The translations under genes and the position numbers were made by a program. Shown here piece by piece: positions 1-4,231 of a DNA stretch of 6,060 nt. The notes beneath the pieces are model-generated. The model worked only from the letters and a program-made list of their open reading frames with translations, was not told the origin of the DNA and made no database searches. The stretch is from Candidatus Uhrbacteria bacterium (lineage in GTDB: Bacteria > Patescibacteriota > Patescibacteriia > UBA9934 > GWF2-40-263), in contig JABITQ010000083.1 in NCBI GenBank assembly GCA_018700535.1, forward strand, positions 1 to 6,060, written 5' to 3'. Positions within the stretch are counted from its first letter, which is position 1. Each line of letters begins with the position of its first letter.

Positions 1-2
1 CG

Positions 3-149
3 GTTAGGGAGCTTAAGAAATGCGTCGAGGCAAAAGCGTATGCCTTTGGCGTCTCCCCTGCCATCTCCGTGTTACTCGGAGAATACGCCGCAGATTTAAT
101 TACAAACTCAAAGAATTATGTCAGAAGAAAAGAAAATCAGTTGGTATAA
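3..149 (+). CDS. 3' fragment of an unrecognised protein gene
   Basis: An open frame enters from the left edge and ends at a TAA at 147-149, giving 48 visible C-terminal residues. The fragment is plausible protein: a charged start (VRELKKCVEAKAYAFG), a hydrophobic helix-like middle (PAISVLLGEYAADLI) and a basic tail (YVRRKENQLV). It overlaps the next gene by 32 nt in another frame, which suggests coupled translation if both are real. I do not recognise the family, and the upstream part is outside the window. A chance open frame of this length is possible, so confidence is moderate. Confidence 0.45.
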   Translation, partial: VRELKKCVEAKAYAFGVSPAISVLLGEYAADLITNSKNYVRRKENQLV

Positions 150-330
150 CCAACTCGAAGACCGAATCGGAAACCTCGCAGAACAATTCGGTCTAGACGA
201 CGTCCAACGACTCACCTTCAGAGACTTCGTCACAAACCTATCAAGAGATCAGTTCCGTGCAGGAAGCAAAAGCGGCGCTGGTTGGGCATTTGATCAGGCA
301 AGGAAAGGAAGGTTGAAGACAGCGAGTTAA
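118..330 (+). CDS. small hypothetical protein, 70 aa
   Basis: This is a complete small soluble protein of unknown function. The first half is predicted helical and amphipathic (WYNQLEDRIGNLAEQFGLDDVQRL). The second half carries an aromatic/glycine patch (FRAGSKSGAGWAFDQARKG) and a basic end. No signal peptide or membrane segment is visible. ATG 118 is the only plausible start, because an in-frame TAA lies at 97-99 and no other ATG follows before the helical part. No clear Shine-Dalgarno precedes it. The start lies inside the 3' end of the preceding frame (32-nt overlap), so it may be translated by coupling. A perfect hairpin follows 13 nt after the stop. The composition looks protein-like rather than random, but I cannot assign a family. 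Confidence 0.65.
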   Translation: MSEEKKISWYNQLEDRIGNLAEQFGLDDVQRLTFRDFVTNLSRDQFRAGSKSGAGWAFDQARKGRLKTAS

Positions 331-343
331 GCAAGATTACACG

Positions 344-373
344 CCGACACGTCGCTCTCATGCGACGTGTCGG
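344..373 (+). terminator. perfect 12-bp hairpin after the 70-aa gene; weak terminator candidate
   Basis: CCGACACGTCGC at 344-355 is exactly complementary to 362-373, with a TCTCAT loop. The stem is GC-rich and sits directly after a stop codon, as a terminator would. No U-tract follows (the next bases are ACCGTTTATG), so intrinsic termination may be inefficient. It could instead be an RNA-stabilising 3' hairpin or a protein site. Confidence 0.5.
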
Positions 374-388
374 ACCGTTTATGACGTA

Positions 389-397
389 TGATATAAT
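389..397 (+). promoter_or_regulatory. extended -10 promoter for the repeat-protein gene
   Basis: TGATATAAT matches a perfect extended -10 (TG-N-TATAAT, hexamer at 392-397). The -35 region 17-18 bp upstream is poor and falls in the 3' arm of the preceding hairpin, which the extended -10 may compensate for. The expected start near 404 leaves a leader of about 15 nt before ATG 419, with no Shine-Dalgarno. Confidence 0.65.
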
Positions 398-418
398 CCA
401 AATATCATCAAGTGTTTT

Positions 419-1108
419 ATGAAAAAAGAAATCACAAATACTCAACTGCTAGAAAAAATTGAAGCTGGTTTTAACGAAGCTCGACTTGAAAGAGTCGCTG
501 GTTTTGAACAAGCAAAACTCGAAAGAGACGCTGGGTTTGAAGAAGCTCATCTTGCGAGAATTGCTGGGTTTGAAAATGCAAAGCAAGAACGTACTGCTGG
601 GTTTGAAGAAGCTCGTCTTGAACGAGTTGCTGGGTTTAAGGAAGCTCAACTTGCTAGAGATGCTGGGTTTGAAAAAGCCAGCAAAGCAAGAGGGGTAGGG
701 TTTGAAAATGCTCGATCAGAAAGAGAAGCAGGGTTTGAAAATGCAAAGCAAGAACGTACCGCTGGGTTTGAAGAAGCAAAAAAAGAACGCACTGATGGTT
801 TTATTGAGGCAAAACAGGAACGTGACGCTGGGTTTGAAAATGCAAAACAAGAACGCATTACCGGATTTAAAAATGCAAACAACGAAAGAGAAAGCTTGCT
901 TGCAGTAACCAAACTTGGCTTCGATCACCAATCAAAACAAATTGATAAAAACACAAAAGCTATCGAGAGCTTAAAAGGTCATGTTATTCAAAACGGAGAC
1001 TGTATTGCAAAGATGATCAAGAAGATGGATCAAGAGTTTGCAGCAGCAACCATTGATCGAAAGAGGTTGCACAGACGCATTGATGAGCACGAGCTAGCAC
1101 ACCATTAA
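419..1108 (+). CDS. 11-residue-repeat helical protein, 229 aa, function unknown
   Basis: The protein has three parts. Residues 1-15 are a helical cap (MKKEITNTQLLEKIE). Residues 16-158 are thirteen uninterrupted 11-residue repeats of consensus AGFEEAKxERx. Residues 159-229 are a non-repetitive, probably helical C-terminal segment rich in Lys, Asp and His, ending in HELAHH. There is no signal peptide or membrane segment, so it is probably cytoplasmic. On a helix at 11 residues per three turns, the Glu at repeat positions 4, 5 and 9 fall on one face, while Gly2, Phe3, Ala6, Lys7 and Arg10 fall on the other. Eleven-residue periodicity is known from hendecad coiled coils and from LEA, apolipoprotein and synuclein helices, but I recognise no specific family. 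It has its own extended -10 promoter and a short leader without Shine-Dalgarno. No terminator follows, so read-through into the tRNA-Gly unit is possible. The gene looks more AT-rich than ruvB. Confidence 0.88.
   Translation: MKKEITNTQLLEKIEAGFNEARLERVAGFEQAKLERDAGFEEAHLARIAGFENAKQERTAGFEEARLERVAGFKEAQLARDAGFEKASKARGVGFENARSEREAGFENAKQERTAGFEEAKKERTDGFIEAKQERDAGFENAKQERITGFKNANNERESLLAVTKLGFDHQSKQIDKNTKAIESLKGHVIQNGDCIAKMIKKMDQEFAAATIDRKRLHRRIDEHELAHH
464..892 (+). repeat. 13 tandem in-frame 33-bp coding repeats
   Basis: The thirteen 11-codon units run without gaps, most beginning GCTGGGTTTGAA. Units 4 (563-595), 9 (728-760) and 12 (827-859) are nearly identical in DNA: 4 and 9 differ at 2 of 33 bases, 4 and 12 at 3. 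Most other units have diverged at synonymous and non-synonymous sites. This indicates repeated local duplication by slippage or recombination. The 33-bp period keeps several other frames open, producing spurious overlapping reading frames on both strands. Confidence 0.95.
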
Positions 1109-1137
1109 CAGCCAAAACAGGCACACCTCCCACAATC

Positions 1138-1166
1138 TTGCCAAACAAAACACACCTTGATACACT
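1138..1166 (+). promoter_or_regulatory. promoter of the tRNA-Gly transcription unit
   Basis: TTGCCA (1138-1143) and TACACT (1161-1166) are separated by exactly 17 bp, and the -10 is extended by TGA at 1158-1160. The architecture matches the tRNA-Leu promoter downstream (TTGGCG-N17-TACCCT). Expected start is near 1173, so the primary transcript would carry about 140 nt of leader, almost all of it the hairpin element, before tRNA-Gly. A TATAAT at 1187-1192 inside the hairpin arm is an alternative -10 but has no -35 at normal spacing. Confidence 0.6.
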
Positions 1167-1186
1167 CCTCCCCGCAAACACCGCAA

Positions 1187-1313
1187 TATAATTCCTTTCA
1201 AATTGAGTGCATTGCGCAGCGCTGGAGTGGAGCAGTTGTGAGTCGACCCCAAAAGGTCGTCGAGCAACTTTTCCACGAAGCGCAAGCAAGGTGCCAATTT
1301 GAAAGGAATTATA
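1187..1313 (+). repeat. 127-bp hairpin element with perfect 19-bp terminal inverted repeats (MITE-like or structured RNA)
   Basis: The left arm TATAATTCCTTTCAAATTG (1187-1205) is exactly complementary to 1295-1313. Inner pairing continues: 1208-1210 with 1286-1288, 1212-1217 with 1280-1285, 1227-1231 with 1272-1276, 1234-1238 with 1265-1269, and 1244-1248 with 1255-1259 around a CCAAAA loop. Almost the whole element can therefore fold into one long interrupted hairpin. It contains no plausible gene. Both ends are TATA, which would fit a TA or TATA target duplication. The right end stops one base before tRNA-Gly. Without it, promoter and tRNA would be separated by a short ordinary leader. I see no match to the conserved parts of SRP RNA, 5S rRNA or tmRNA. 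Whether it is a mobile-element remnant or a functional RNA cannot be decided here. Confidence 0.75.
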
Positions 1314-1314
1314 A

Positions 1315-1390
1315 GCGGTAGTAGCTCAGTTGGTAGAGCGCTTCCTTGCCAAGGAAGAGGTCGCCAGTTCGAATCTGGTCTACCGCTCCA
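1315..1390 (+). tRNA. tRNA-Gly (anticodon GCC), CCA encoded
   Basis: All arms are visible: acceptor GCGGTAG (1315-1321) with CTACCGC (1380-1386), D-arm GCTC...GAGC, anticodon stem CTTCC/GGAAG with loop TTGCCAA (anticodon at 1348-1350), T-arm GCCAG-TTCGAAT-CTGGT, discriminator T1387 and an encoded CCA at 1388-1390. The 5' end lies directly against the hairpin element, so RNase P would have to cut at the base of that structure. An intrinsic terminator follows three bases later. Confidence 0.97.
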
Positions 1391-1392
1391 CC

Positions 1393-1422
1393 AAAAAGCC
1401 TCAGCGCAAGCTGAGGCTTTTT
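1393..1422 (+). terminator. intrinsic terminator after tRNA-Gly
   Basis: AAAAAGCCTCAGC (1393-1405) pairs perfectly over 13 bp with 1410-1422, around a GCAA (GNRA) tetraloop, and the 3' arm ends in five T. The A-run at the 5' base would let it also work on the minus strand. Confidence 0.93.
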
Positions 1423-1458
1423 GTTACAACCAAACGCATAAGAAAAAACATCAATCCA

Positions 1459-1487
1459 TTGGCGAAACCCGACATATTTGCTACCCT
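1459..1487 (+). promoter_or_regulatory. promoter of tRNA-Leu
   Basis: TTGGCG (1459-1464), a 17-bp spacer and TACCCT (1482-1487) lie so that transcription would start around 1494, a few bases before the tRNA. Spacing and position are typical of a sigma70-type tRNA promoter. It lies between the tRNA-Gly terminator and tRNA-Leu, so the two tRNAs are probably separate units. Confidence 0.6.
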
Positions 1488-1497
1488 CTCGTTCGGA

Positions 1498-1584
1498 GGG
1501 CCGGTGGCGGAATTGGTAGACGCGAGGGACTTAAACTCCCTTGAAGGCAACTTCGTGCGGGTTCAAGTCCCGCCCGGCCCACCA
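1498..1584 (+). tRNA. tRNA-Leu (anticodon UAA), CCA encoded
   Basis: This is a class II tRNA of 87 nt including CCA. The acceptor GGGCCGG (1498-1504) pairs with CCGGCCC (1574-1580). The anticodon loop CTTAAAC (1530-1536) gives TAA at 1532-1534, reading UUA/UUG. The long variable arm folds as GAAG-GCAA-CTTC. The T-arm is GCGGG-TTCAAGT-CCCGC. The discriminator is A1581 and CCA is encoded at 1582-1584. The last acceptor base, discriminator and CCA are also part of the downstream terminator inverted repeat. Confidence 0.97.
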
Positions 1585-1626
1585 CGTAAAAACACCGACT
1601 ATCAAAGTCGGTGTTTTTACGTGGTG
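1580..1626 (+). terminator. terminator of tRNA-Leu within a perfect 21-bp inverted repeat
   Basis: Bases 1580-1600 are exactly complementary to 1606-1626, with an ATCAA loop. The inner part (CACCGACT/AGTCGGTG followed by TTTTT at 1614-1618) is a normal intrinsic terminator. The repeat extends beyond the T-run and back into the tRNA 3' end (acceptor base, discriminator, CCA), which termination does not need. It is symmetrical enough to act on both strands. Confidence 0.88.
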
Positions 1627-1758
1627 TGTGTAGATGTATGTAAAAGGATTTTGTAGGGCTGTAGTCTGTAACAACGTCGGTGTTCACGTGGCAGGCCATT
1701 TCGCCTGGATAGCTATCAACTGCTTTTTTTTGTTACGAATTGTAAACTATTACACCCC
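1627..1758. other. gene-free stretch with a partial copy of the tRNA-Leu terminator arm
   Basis: No gene is supported here. GTCGGTGTTCACGTGG at 1676-1691 closely resembles the right arm of the tRNA-Leu inverted repeat (GTCGGTG, T-run, ACGTGG) in the same orientation, with C replacing three T. A 5-bp hairpin (1692-1696 with 1703-1707), a GATAGCTATC palindrome (1708-1717) and a run of eight T (1724-1731) follow. Together they look like decayed terminator material, but no combination makes a convincing intrinsic terminator. Confidence 0.4.
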
Positions 1759-1787
1759 TTGACGAAGCATATATTTCTGTTTGCTCT
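1759..1787 (+). promoter_or_regulatory. weak candidate promoter for ruvB
   Basis: TTGACG (1759-1764) is a good -35. The hexamer 17 bp downstream, TGCTCT (1782-1787), matches the -10 consensus only at its ends. The position would give a leader of about 25 nt including the AGAAGG ribosome site. A TATATT at 1770-1775 lacks a properly spaced -35. Confidence 0.3.
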
Positions 1788-1818
1788 CCAAGCCAGACTC
1801 CCCCATAATAAGAAGGCT

Positions 1819-2850
1819 ATGATTGAGCGTGAAGAAGACAATATTCCGGATCCGCATGTGGTCAAAGATGAGGCTGATTCTGAGGAGCGTGAGCTTGAGG
1901 TTTCGTTGCGTCCTGAATCTTTGGGTGATTTTGTGGGGCAAGATGCTATCAAGGAGAATCTTTCTATTTTCCTTGAGGCTGCGAAGAAGCGTGAGGAGCC
2001 GATCGAGCATGTTCTGCTTTATGGAAACCCTGGGCTTGGTAAAACCACTCTTGCGCACATCATCGCAAACGAGATGGGCTCACAGATTCGTGTTACCTCT
2101 GGCCCGGCACTTGAGCGTGTTGGTGATCTTGCTGCGATTATCTCTAACCTCGGGCGCGGAGACATCTTGTTTATCGACGAGATCCACCGCATGAACAAAA
2201 CAATCGAGGAGGTGCTTTACCCTGCGATGGAGGATTACGCTCTCGACATCATTGTTGGGAAAGGCCCCACCGCACGCACACTCCGCCTCGCACTCGAACG
2301 CTTCACCATCATCGGAGCAACCACTCGCCTCTCGCTTCTCTCTTCACCGCTACGAGATCGCTTTGGCGCCACCTATCACCTCAACTTTTACGAGGATAAC
2401 CACATTGCAAACATTGTTGAACGCAGCGCTGGTCTCCTCGAGGTCCCCATGGACCGAGATGCCGTAGACCTTCTTGCCTCTCGCGCTCGCCGCACACCAC
2501 GCATCGCAAACCGCATGCTTCGCCGCGTACGAGACTTCGCTGATGTGCGCGCAAATGGACATGTAACGCATGAGGTCTGCCAAGGCGCACTTACAATGCT
2601 CAACGTCGACCATGTCGGTCTCGACCAGACAGACCGGATGATTCTCAAAACGATTATTGAAAAATTTAATGGCGGTCCTGTTGGCCTTGGAACCATTGCT
2701 GCAGCAACGCAAGAAGAGATTCAAACCATCGAGGAAGTGCATGAGCCATTCCTGATCCAAAGCGGTTTCCTCAAACGCACCCCACGCGGACGTGTCGCTA
2801 CGCAAAACGCTTACCTGCATTTAGACAAAAAACTACCCGAGGACAAGTAA
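1819..2850 (+). CDS. ruvB: Holliday junction branch migration ATPase RuvB
   Basis: RuvB is the hexameric AAA+ motor that, with RuvA, drives branch migration of Holliday junctions so that RuvC can resolve them. The 343-residue product has the family's usual length. Visible motifs: LRP...GQ entry motif near 30-41, Walker A GNPGLGKTT at 69-77, Walker B DILFIDEIHR at 115-124, the EEVLYPAMEDY stretch at 130-140, sensor I/arginine-finger segment GATTR at 166-170, SPLRDRFG at 176-183, sensor II TPRIANRMLRRVRDFA, and the C-terminal winged-helix signature ending GFLKRTPRGRVAT. ATG 1819 is chosen because AGAAGG lies just before it and homology begins some 25 residues later. The in-frame TTG at 1759 would add 20 unsupported residues and coincides with a possible -35. 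The Walker A has Asn70 where Pro is usual. No ruvA or ruvC is in the window. A strong terminator follows at once. Confidence 0.97.
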   Translation: MIEREEDNIPDPHVVKDEADSEERELEVSLRPESLGDFVGQDAIKENLSIFLEAAKKREEPIEHVLLYGNPGLGKTTLAHIIANEMGSQIRVTSGPALERVGDLAAIISNLGRGDILFIDEIHRMNKTIEEVLYPAMEDYALDIIVGKGPTARTLRLALERFTIIGATTRLSLLSSPLRDRFGATYHLNFYEDNHIANIVERSAGLLEVPMDRDAVDLLASRARRTPRIANRMLRRVRDFADVRANGHVTHEVCQGALTMLNVDHVGLDQTDRMILKTIIEKFNGGPVGLGTIAAATQEEIQTIEEVHEPFLIQSGFLKRTPRGRVATQNAYLHLDKKLPEDK

Positions 2851-2851
2851 A

Positions 2852-2878
2852 ACAAAAGGCCCTGCACGGGCCTTTTGT
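2852..2878 (+). terminator. intrinsic terminator after ruvB
   Basis: ACAAAAGGCCC (2852-2862) pairs perfectly with 2868-2878 around TGCAC. The four T are part of the 3' arm, and the A-run on the 5' side makes it usable in both directions. It starts one base after the ruvB stop, and its last base is also the T of the next promoter's TG extension. Confidence 0.85.
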
Positions 2879-2886
2879 GATACAAT
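2878..2886 (+). promoter_or_regulatory. extended -10 promoter of the membrane-protein operon, near-leaderless
   Basis: TGATACAAT is an extended -10 (TG-N-TACAAT, hexamer 2881-2886). There is no credible -35, because that region is the ruvB terminator stem. Transcription would start near 2892-2894, only 2-4 nt before ATG 2896, so the mRNA would be leaderless or nearly so. No Shine-Dalgarno is present, which agrees. Confidence 0.6.
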
Positions 2887-2895
2887 TGTTTTGTT

Positions 2896-3180
2896 ATGTT
2901 CGACCTACCAAGCATTTCTTTTCCTGTCGGAATCCTTCTCATTATCTTTATTGCATACATGGTGTTTTATGTTGCATACAGCTTCTTCAACATCTACCAC
3001 TTAGTGCGTTACGGGATTTACGGATTCGGCCTCTACCTTATCGTGACTGTTTTTACAGGCGGAACAATCCTTCTTGTTGGTGCATCAACGCTTATGCTGA
3101 TTAACTTCGACTGGAGCGCACCTATCAACATCACAGACAACATCGATAACTACGATGGTGACTTATTTCCCGGCCTATGA
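2896..3180 (+). CDS. small two-helix membrane protein, 94 aa
   Basis: The protein is dominated by two hydrophobic segments, about residues 9-35 (FPVGILLIIFIAYMVFYVAY...) and about 40-69 (...YGFGLYLIVTVFTGGTILLVGASTLML). An acidic, Asn/Asp-rich tail of about 25 residues (NITDNIDNYDGDLF) follows. It is an integral membrane protein with no catalytic motif and I cannot name the family. Its stop overlaps the start of the PH-domain gene as ATGA, so the two are almost certainly translated together and may act as partners in the membrane. ATG 2896 is chosen because it directly follows an extended -10 and the first helix begins within ten residues. Confidence 0.85.
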   Translation: MFDLPSISFPVGILLIIFIAYMVFYVAYSFFNIYHLVRYGIYGFGLYLIVTVFTGGTILLVGASTLMLINFDWSAPINITDNIDNYDGDLFPGL

Positions 3181-3758
3181 TGCGACTTGATCACCTACCA
3201 AACCAACGTGAAGGTGAGCGAGTGGAGCTATTTCTACGTCGTCATTGGTTTGCCGTTCTCACCATCATTCTCGCTTTCATCCTACTCACCATCATCCCAC
3301 TCGGGATCGGTTTCTATTTCAGAGACCTCGTAAGCTCTTGGCTTAACCACACTCTTCTTGGACCTATCACTGTCATCCTAGGTAGTCTATATTTCCTCTC
3401 AATCTGGCTCTTCGCCTTTCTAGAGTTCACCGACTATTACCTCGATACCTGGATCGTAACAAACGAACGGATCATCAACATCGAGCAAGAGGGTCTCTTC
3501 CATCGCACAGCATCCGAGCTAGACCTTGCCGCAGTGCAAGACACAACTGCCGAGATCCGCGGGATCATCCAGACCTTGTTCACCTATGGAAATGTCTTTG
3601 TACAAACAGCAGGAAGCAAAGGCCGATTTCATTTCAAAAACATCAACAACCCAGAGACTGTAAAGGAGAAAGTTAACTTGTTGGTAGAGCAAGACAAAAA
3701 GAGACTAAGCGCACTAGGTGCTAGGAAAAAGGGAAAAGTAAAAAGCAGAGATAGATAA
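3177..3758 (+). CDS. membrane-anchored bacterial PH-domain (bPH_2, YdbS-like) protein, 193 aa
   Basis: A short charged N-terminus ends in LRRHW (residues 20-24). Two transmembrane segments follow, about 25-48 and 61-84. A bacterial PH-like domain comes next, about 86-170, opening with DYYLDTWIVTNERIINIEQEG, the hallmark of the bPH_2/DUF304 family: a switch from the membrane to a strand with TN-R-I and then a G-L-F turn. It continues through SELDLAAVQDTTAE, a GNVFVQTAG strand and a helix with PETVKEKV. A basic tail (KKRLSALGARKKGKVKSRDR) ends the protein. Family members are inner-membrane proteins whose molecular role is mostly unknown; phospholipid or protein binding is inferred from the fold. 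The start is fixed by the 4-nt ATGA overlap with the upstream membrane gene. The stop codon lies inside the terminator stem. Confidence 0.92.
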   Translation: MMRLDHLPNQREGERVELFLRRHWFAVLTIILAFILLTIIPLGIGFYFRDLVSSWLNHTLLGPITVILGSLYFLSIWLFAFLEFTDYYLDTWIVTNERIINIEQEGLFHRTASELDLAAVQDTTAEIRGIIQTLFTYGNVFVQTAGSKGRFHFKNINNPETVKEKVNLLVEQDKKRLSALGARKKGKVKSRDR

Positions 3759-3783
3759 CAGGGCTTGACCCTGTTATTTTTTT
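3755..3783 (+). terminator. intrinsic terminator of the membrane/PH operon
   Basis: ATAACAGGG (3755-3763) pairs with CCCTGTTAT (3769-3777) around CTTGA, followed by T at 3778-3783. The TAA stop of the PH-domain gene is within the 5' arm. Confidence 0.93.
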
Positions 3784-3801
3784 GATGCAAGGTCAGCGCG
3801 C

Positions 3802-3806
3802 AGGAG
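3802..3806 (+). promoter_or_regulatory. strong Shine-Dalgarno of the 120-aa gene
   Basis: AGGAG at 3802-3806 lies 7 nt before ATG 3814, an ideal spacing. It fixes the start and is the only textbook ribosome site among the plus-strand genes here. No good promoter is visible between the preceding terminator and this site: TTGACC at 3765-3770 falls in the terminator and has no acceptable -10. Confidence 0.85.
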
Positions 3807-3813
3807 ATAACAA

Positions 3814-4176
3814 ATGGAAGTACACCGATTGATCACCTGGGGAGCAAACAGACCCTCTAGAGACATGCTCAGAACAGCCCTTGATAACTACATCGGCTCC
3901 GACGAATCGGACGTTTGTATTGGATCCACACACTGGGCCGAGGACAATAGCGATGGAGTGACCGCACTTTATGGAACTCCCAGCCACCCTCTCAAGACAA
4001 CCGGCGGCCAGCGGTCAGAGCTTGCTTCAGTGAGGATGTTCAAGACTCTTTGGAACAACGAATTCGCCAGTATCACTGTCATCACATCCCAAGCAGATCC
4101 ACTCACCGAGGCAGTCGCCGATGGTTTTGTGAAGTTCTGTCTTGCAACATGGGGCGGAGAACTGATGCGGGGCTAA
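3814..4176 (+). CDS. hypothetical protein, 120 aa, unrecognised
   Basis: This is a complete gene with an excellent ribosome site, isolated between two intrinsic terminators. The product appears soluble, with no signal peptide or membrane segment. It has several Trp (near residues 9, 41, 80 and 113), one Cys at 35 and one near the C-terminus. A beta-like stretch (SITVITSQADP) is followed by a helix (LTEAVADGFVKFCLATW), suggesting a small alpha/beta fold. I see no catalytic signature and do not recognise the family. The coding frame, codon use and strong Shine-Dalgarno support a real protein. It is convergent with the peptidase operon and shares its bidirectional terminator. Confidence 0.75.
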   Translation: MEVHRLITWGANRPSRDMLRTALDNYIGSDESDVCIGSTHWAEDNSDGVTALYGTPSHPLKTTGGQRSELASVRMFKTLWNNEFASITVITSQADPLTEAVADGFVKFCLATWGGELMRG

Positions 4177-4187
4177 ACGCACGCACG

Positions 4188-4221
4188 AAAAAAGAGACCT
4201 CGCTGGTCTCTTATTTATTTT
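4188..4221. terminator. bidirectional terminator between convergent genes
   Basis: AAGAGACC (4192-4199) pairs with GGTCTCTT (4205-4212) around TCGCT. On the plus strand a T-rich tract (ATTTATTTTCT) follows. On the minus strand the stem is followed by a T-run from the six A at 4188-4193. It can end both the 120-aa gene and the peptidase gene, whose stop is 20 bp away. Confidence 0.9.
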
Positions 4222-4231
4222 CTCAAATTAA

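Noticed and set aside
464..892. CRISPR-like regular spacing of similar sequences
   Set aside because: The units are directly adjacent with no spacers, are in frame, and encode a consistent 11-residue peptide with codon-level divergence.
449..931. Several long frames in other phases and on the minus strand
   Set aside because: They stay open only because the 33-bp repeat is a multiple of three, and their products are low-complexity echoes of the real repeat protein.
1187..1192. TATAAT as the main tRNA-Gly promoter
   Set aside because: No -35 at 16-18 bp (the nearest TTGATA is 24 bp away), it is part of the perfect inverted repeat arm, and a better spaced promoter lies just upstream.
1017..1289. 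Minus-strand frame of 90 aa across the hairpin and the end of the repeat-protein gene
   Set aside because: No ribosome site or recognisable protein features; it crosses the inverted-repeat element and the 3' end of a supported gene.
1187..1313. Hairpin element as 4.5S/SRP RNA, 5S rRNA or 6S RNA
   Set aside because: The SRP apical loop and flanking motif are absent, 5S conserved loops are not seen, and the internal loops do not form one large central bubble like 6S.
1481..1699. Minus-strand 72-aa frame (…GRAGLEPARSCLQGSLSPSRLP…) over tRNA-Leu
   Set aside because: It is the antisense translation of tRNA-Leu and its terminator, a well-known spurious protein. The plus-strand frames at 1299-1544 and 1330-1656 are likewise translations of the two tRNAs.
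1759..1818. TTG 1759 as the ruvB start, adding 20 residues
   Set aside because: The extra residues have no RuvB homology, the TTG coincides with a possible -35, and ATG 1819 has a ribosome site.
2350..2820. Minus-strand 156-aa frame opposite ruvB
   Set aside because: It lies wholly antisense to the conserved RuvB C-terminal half, whose plus-strand frame is certain.
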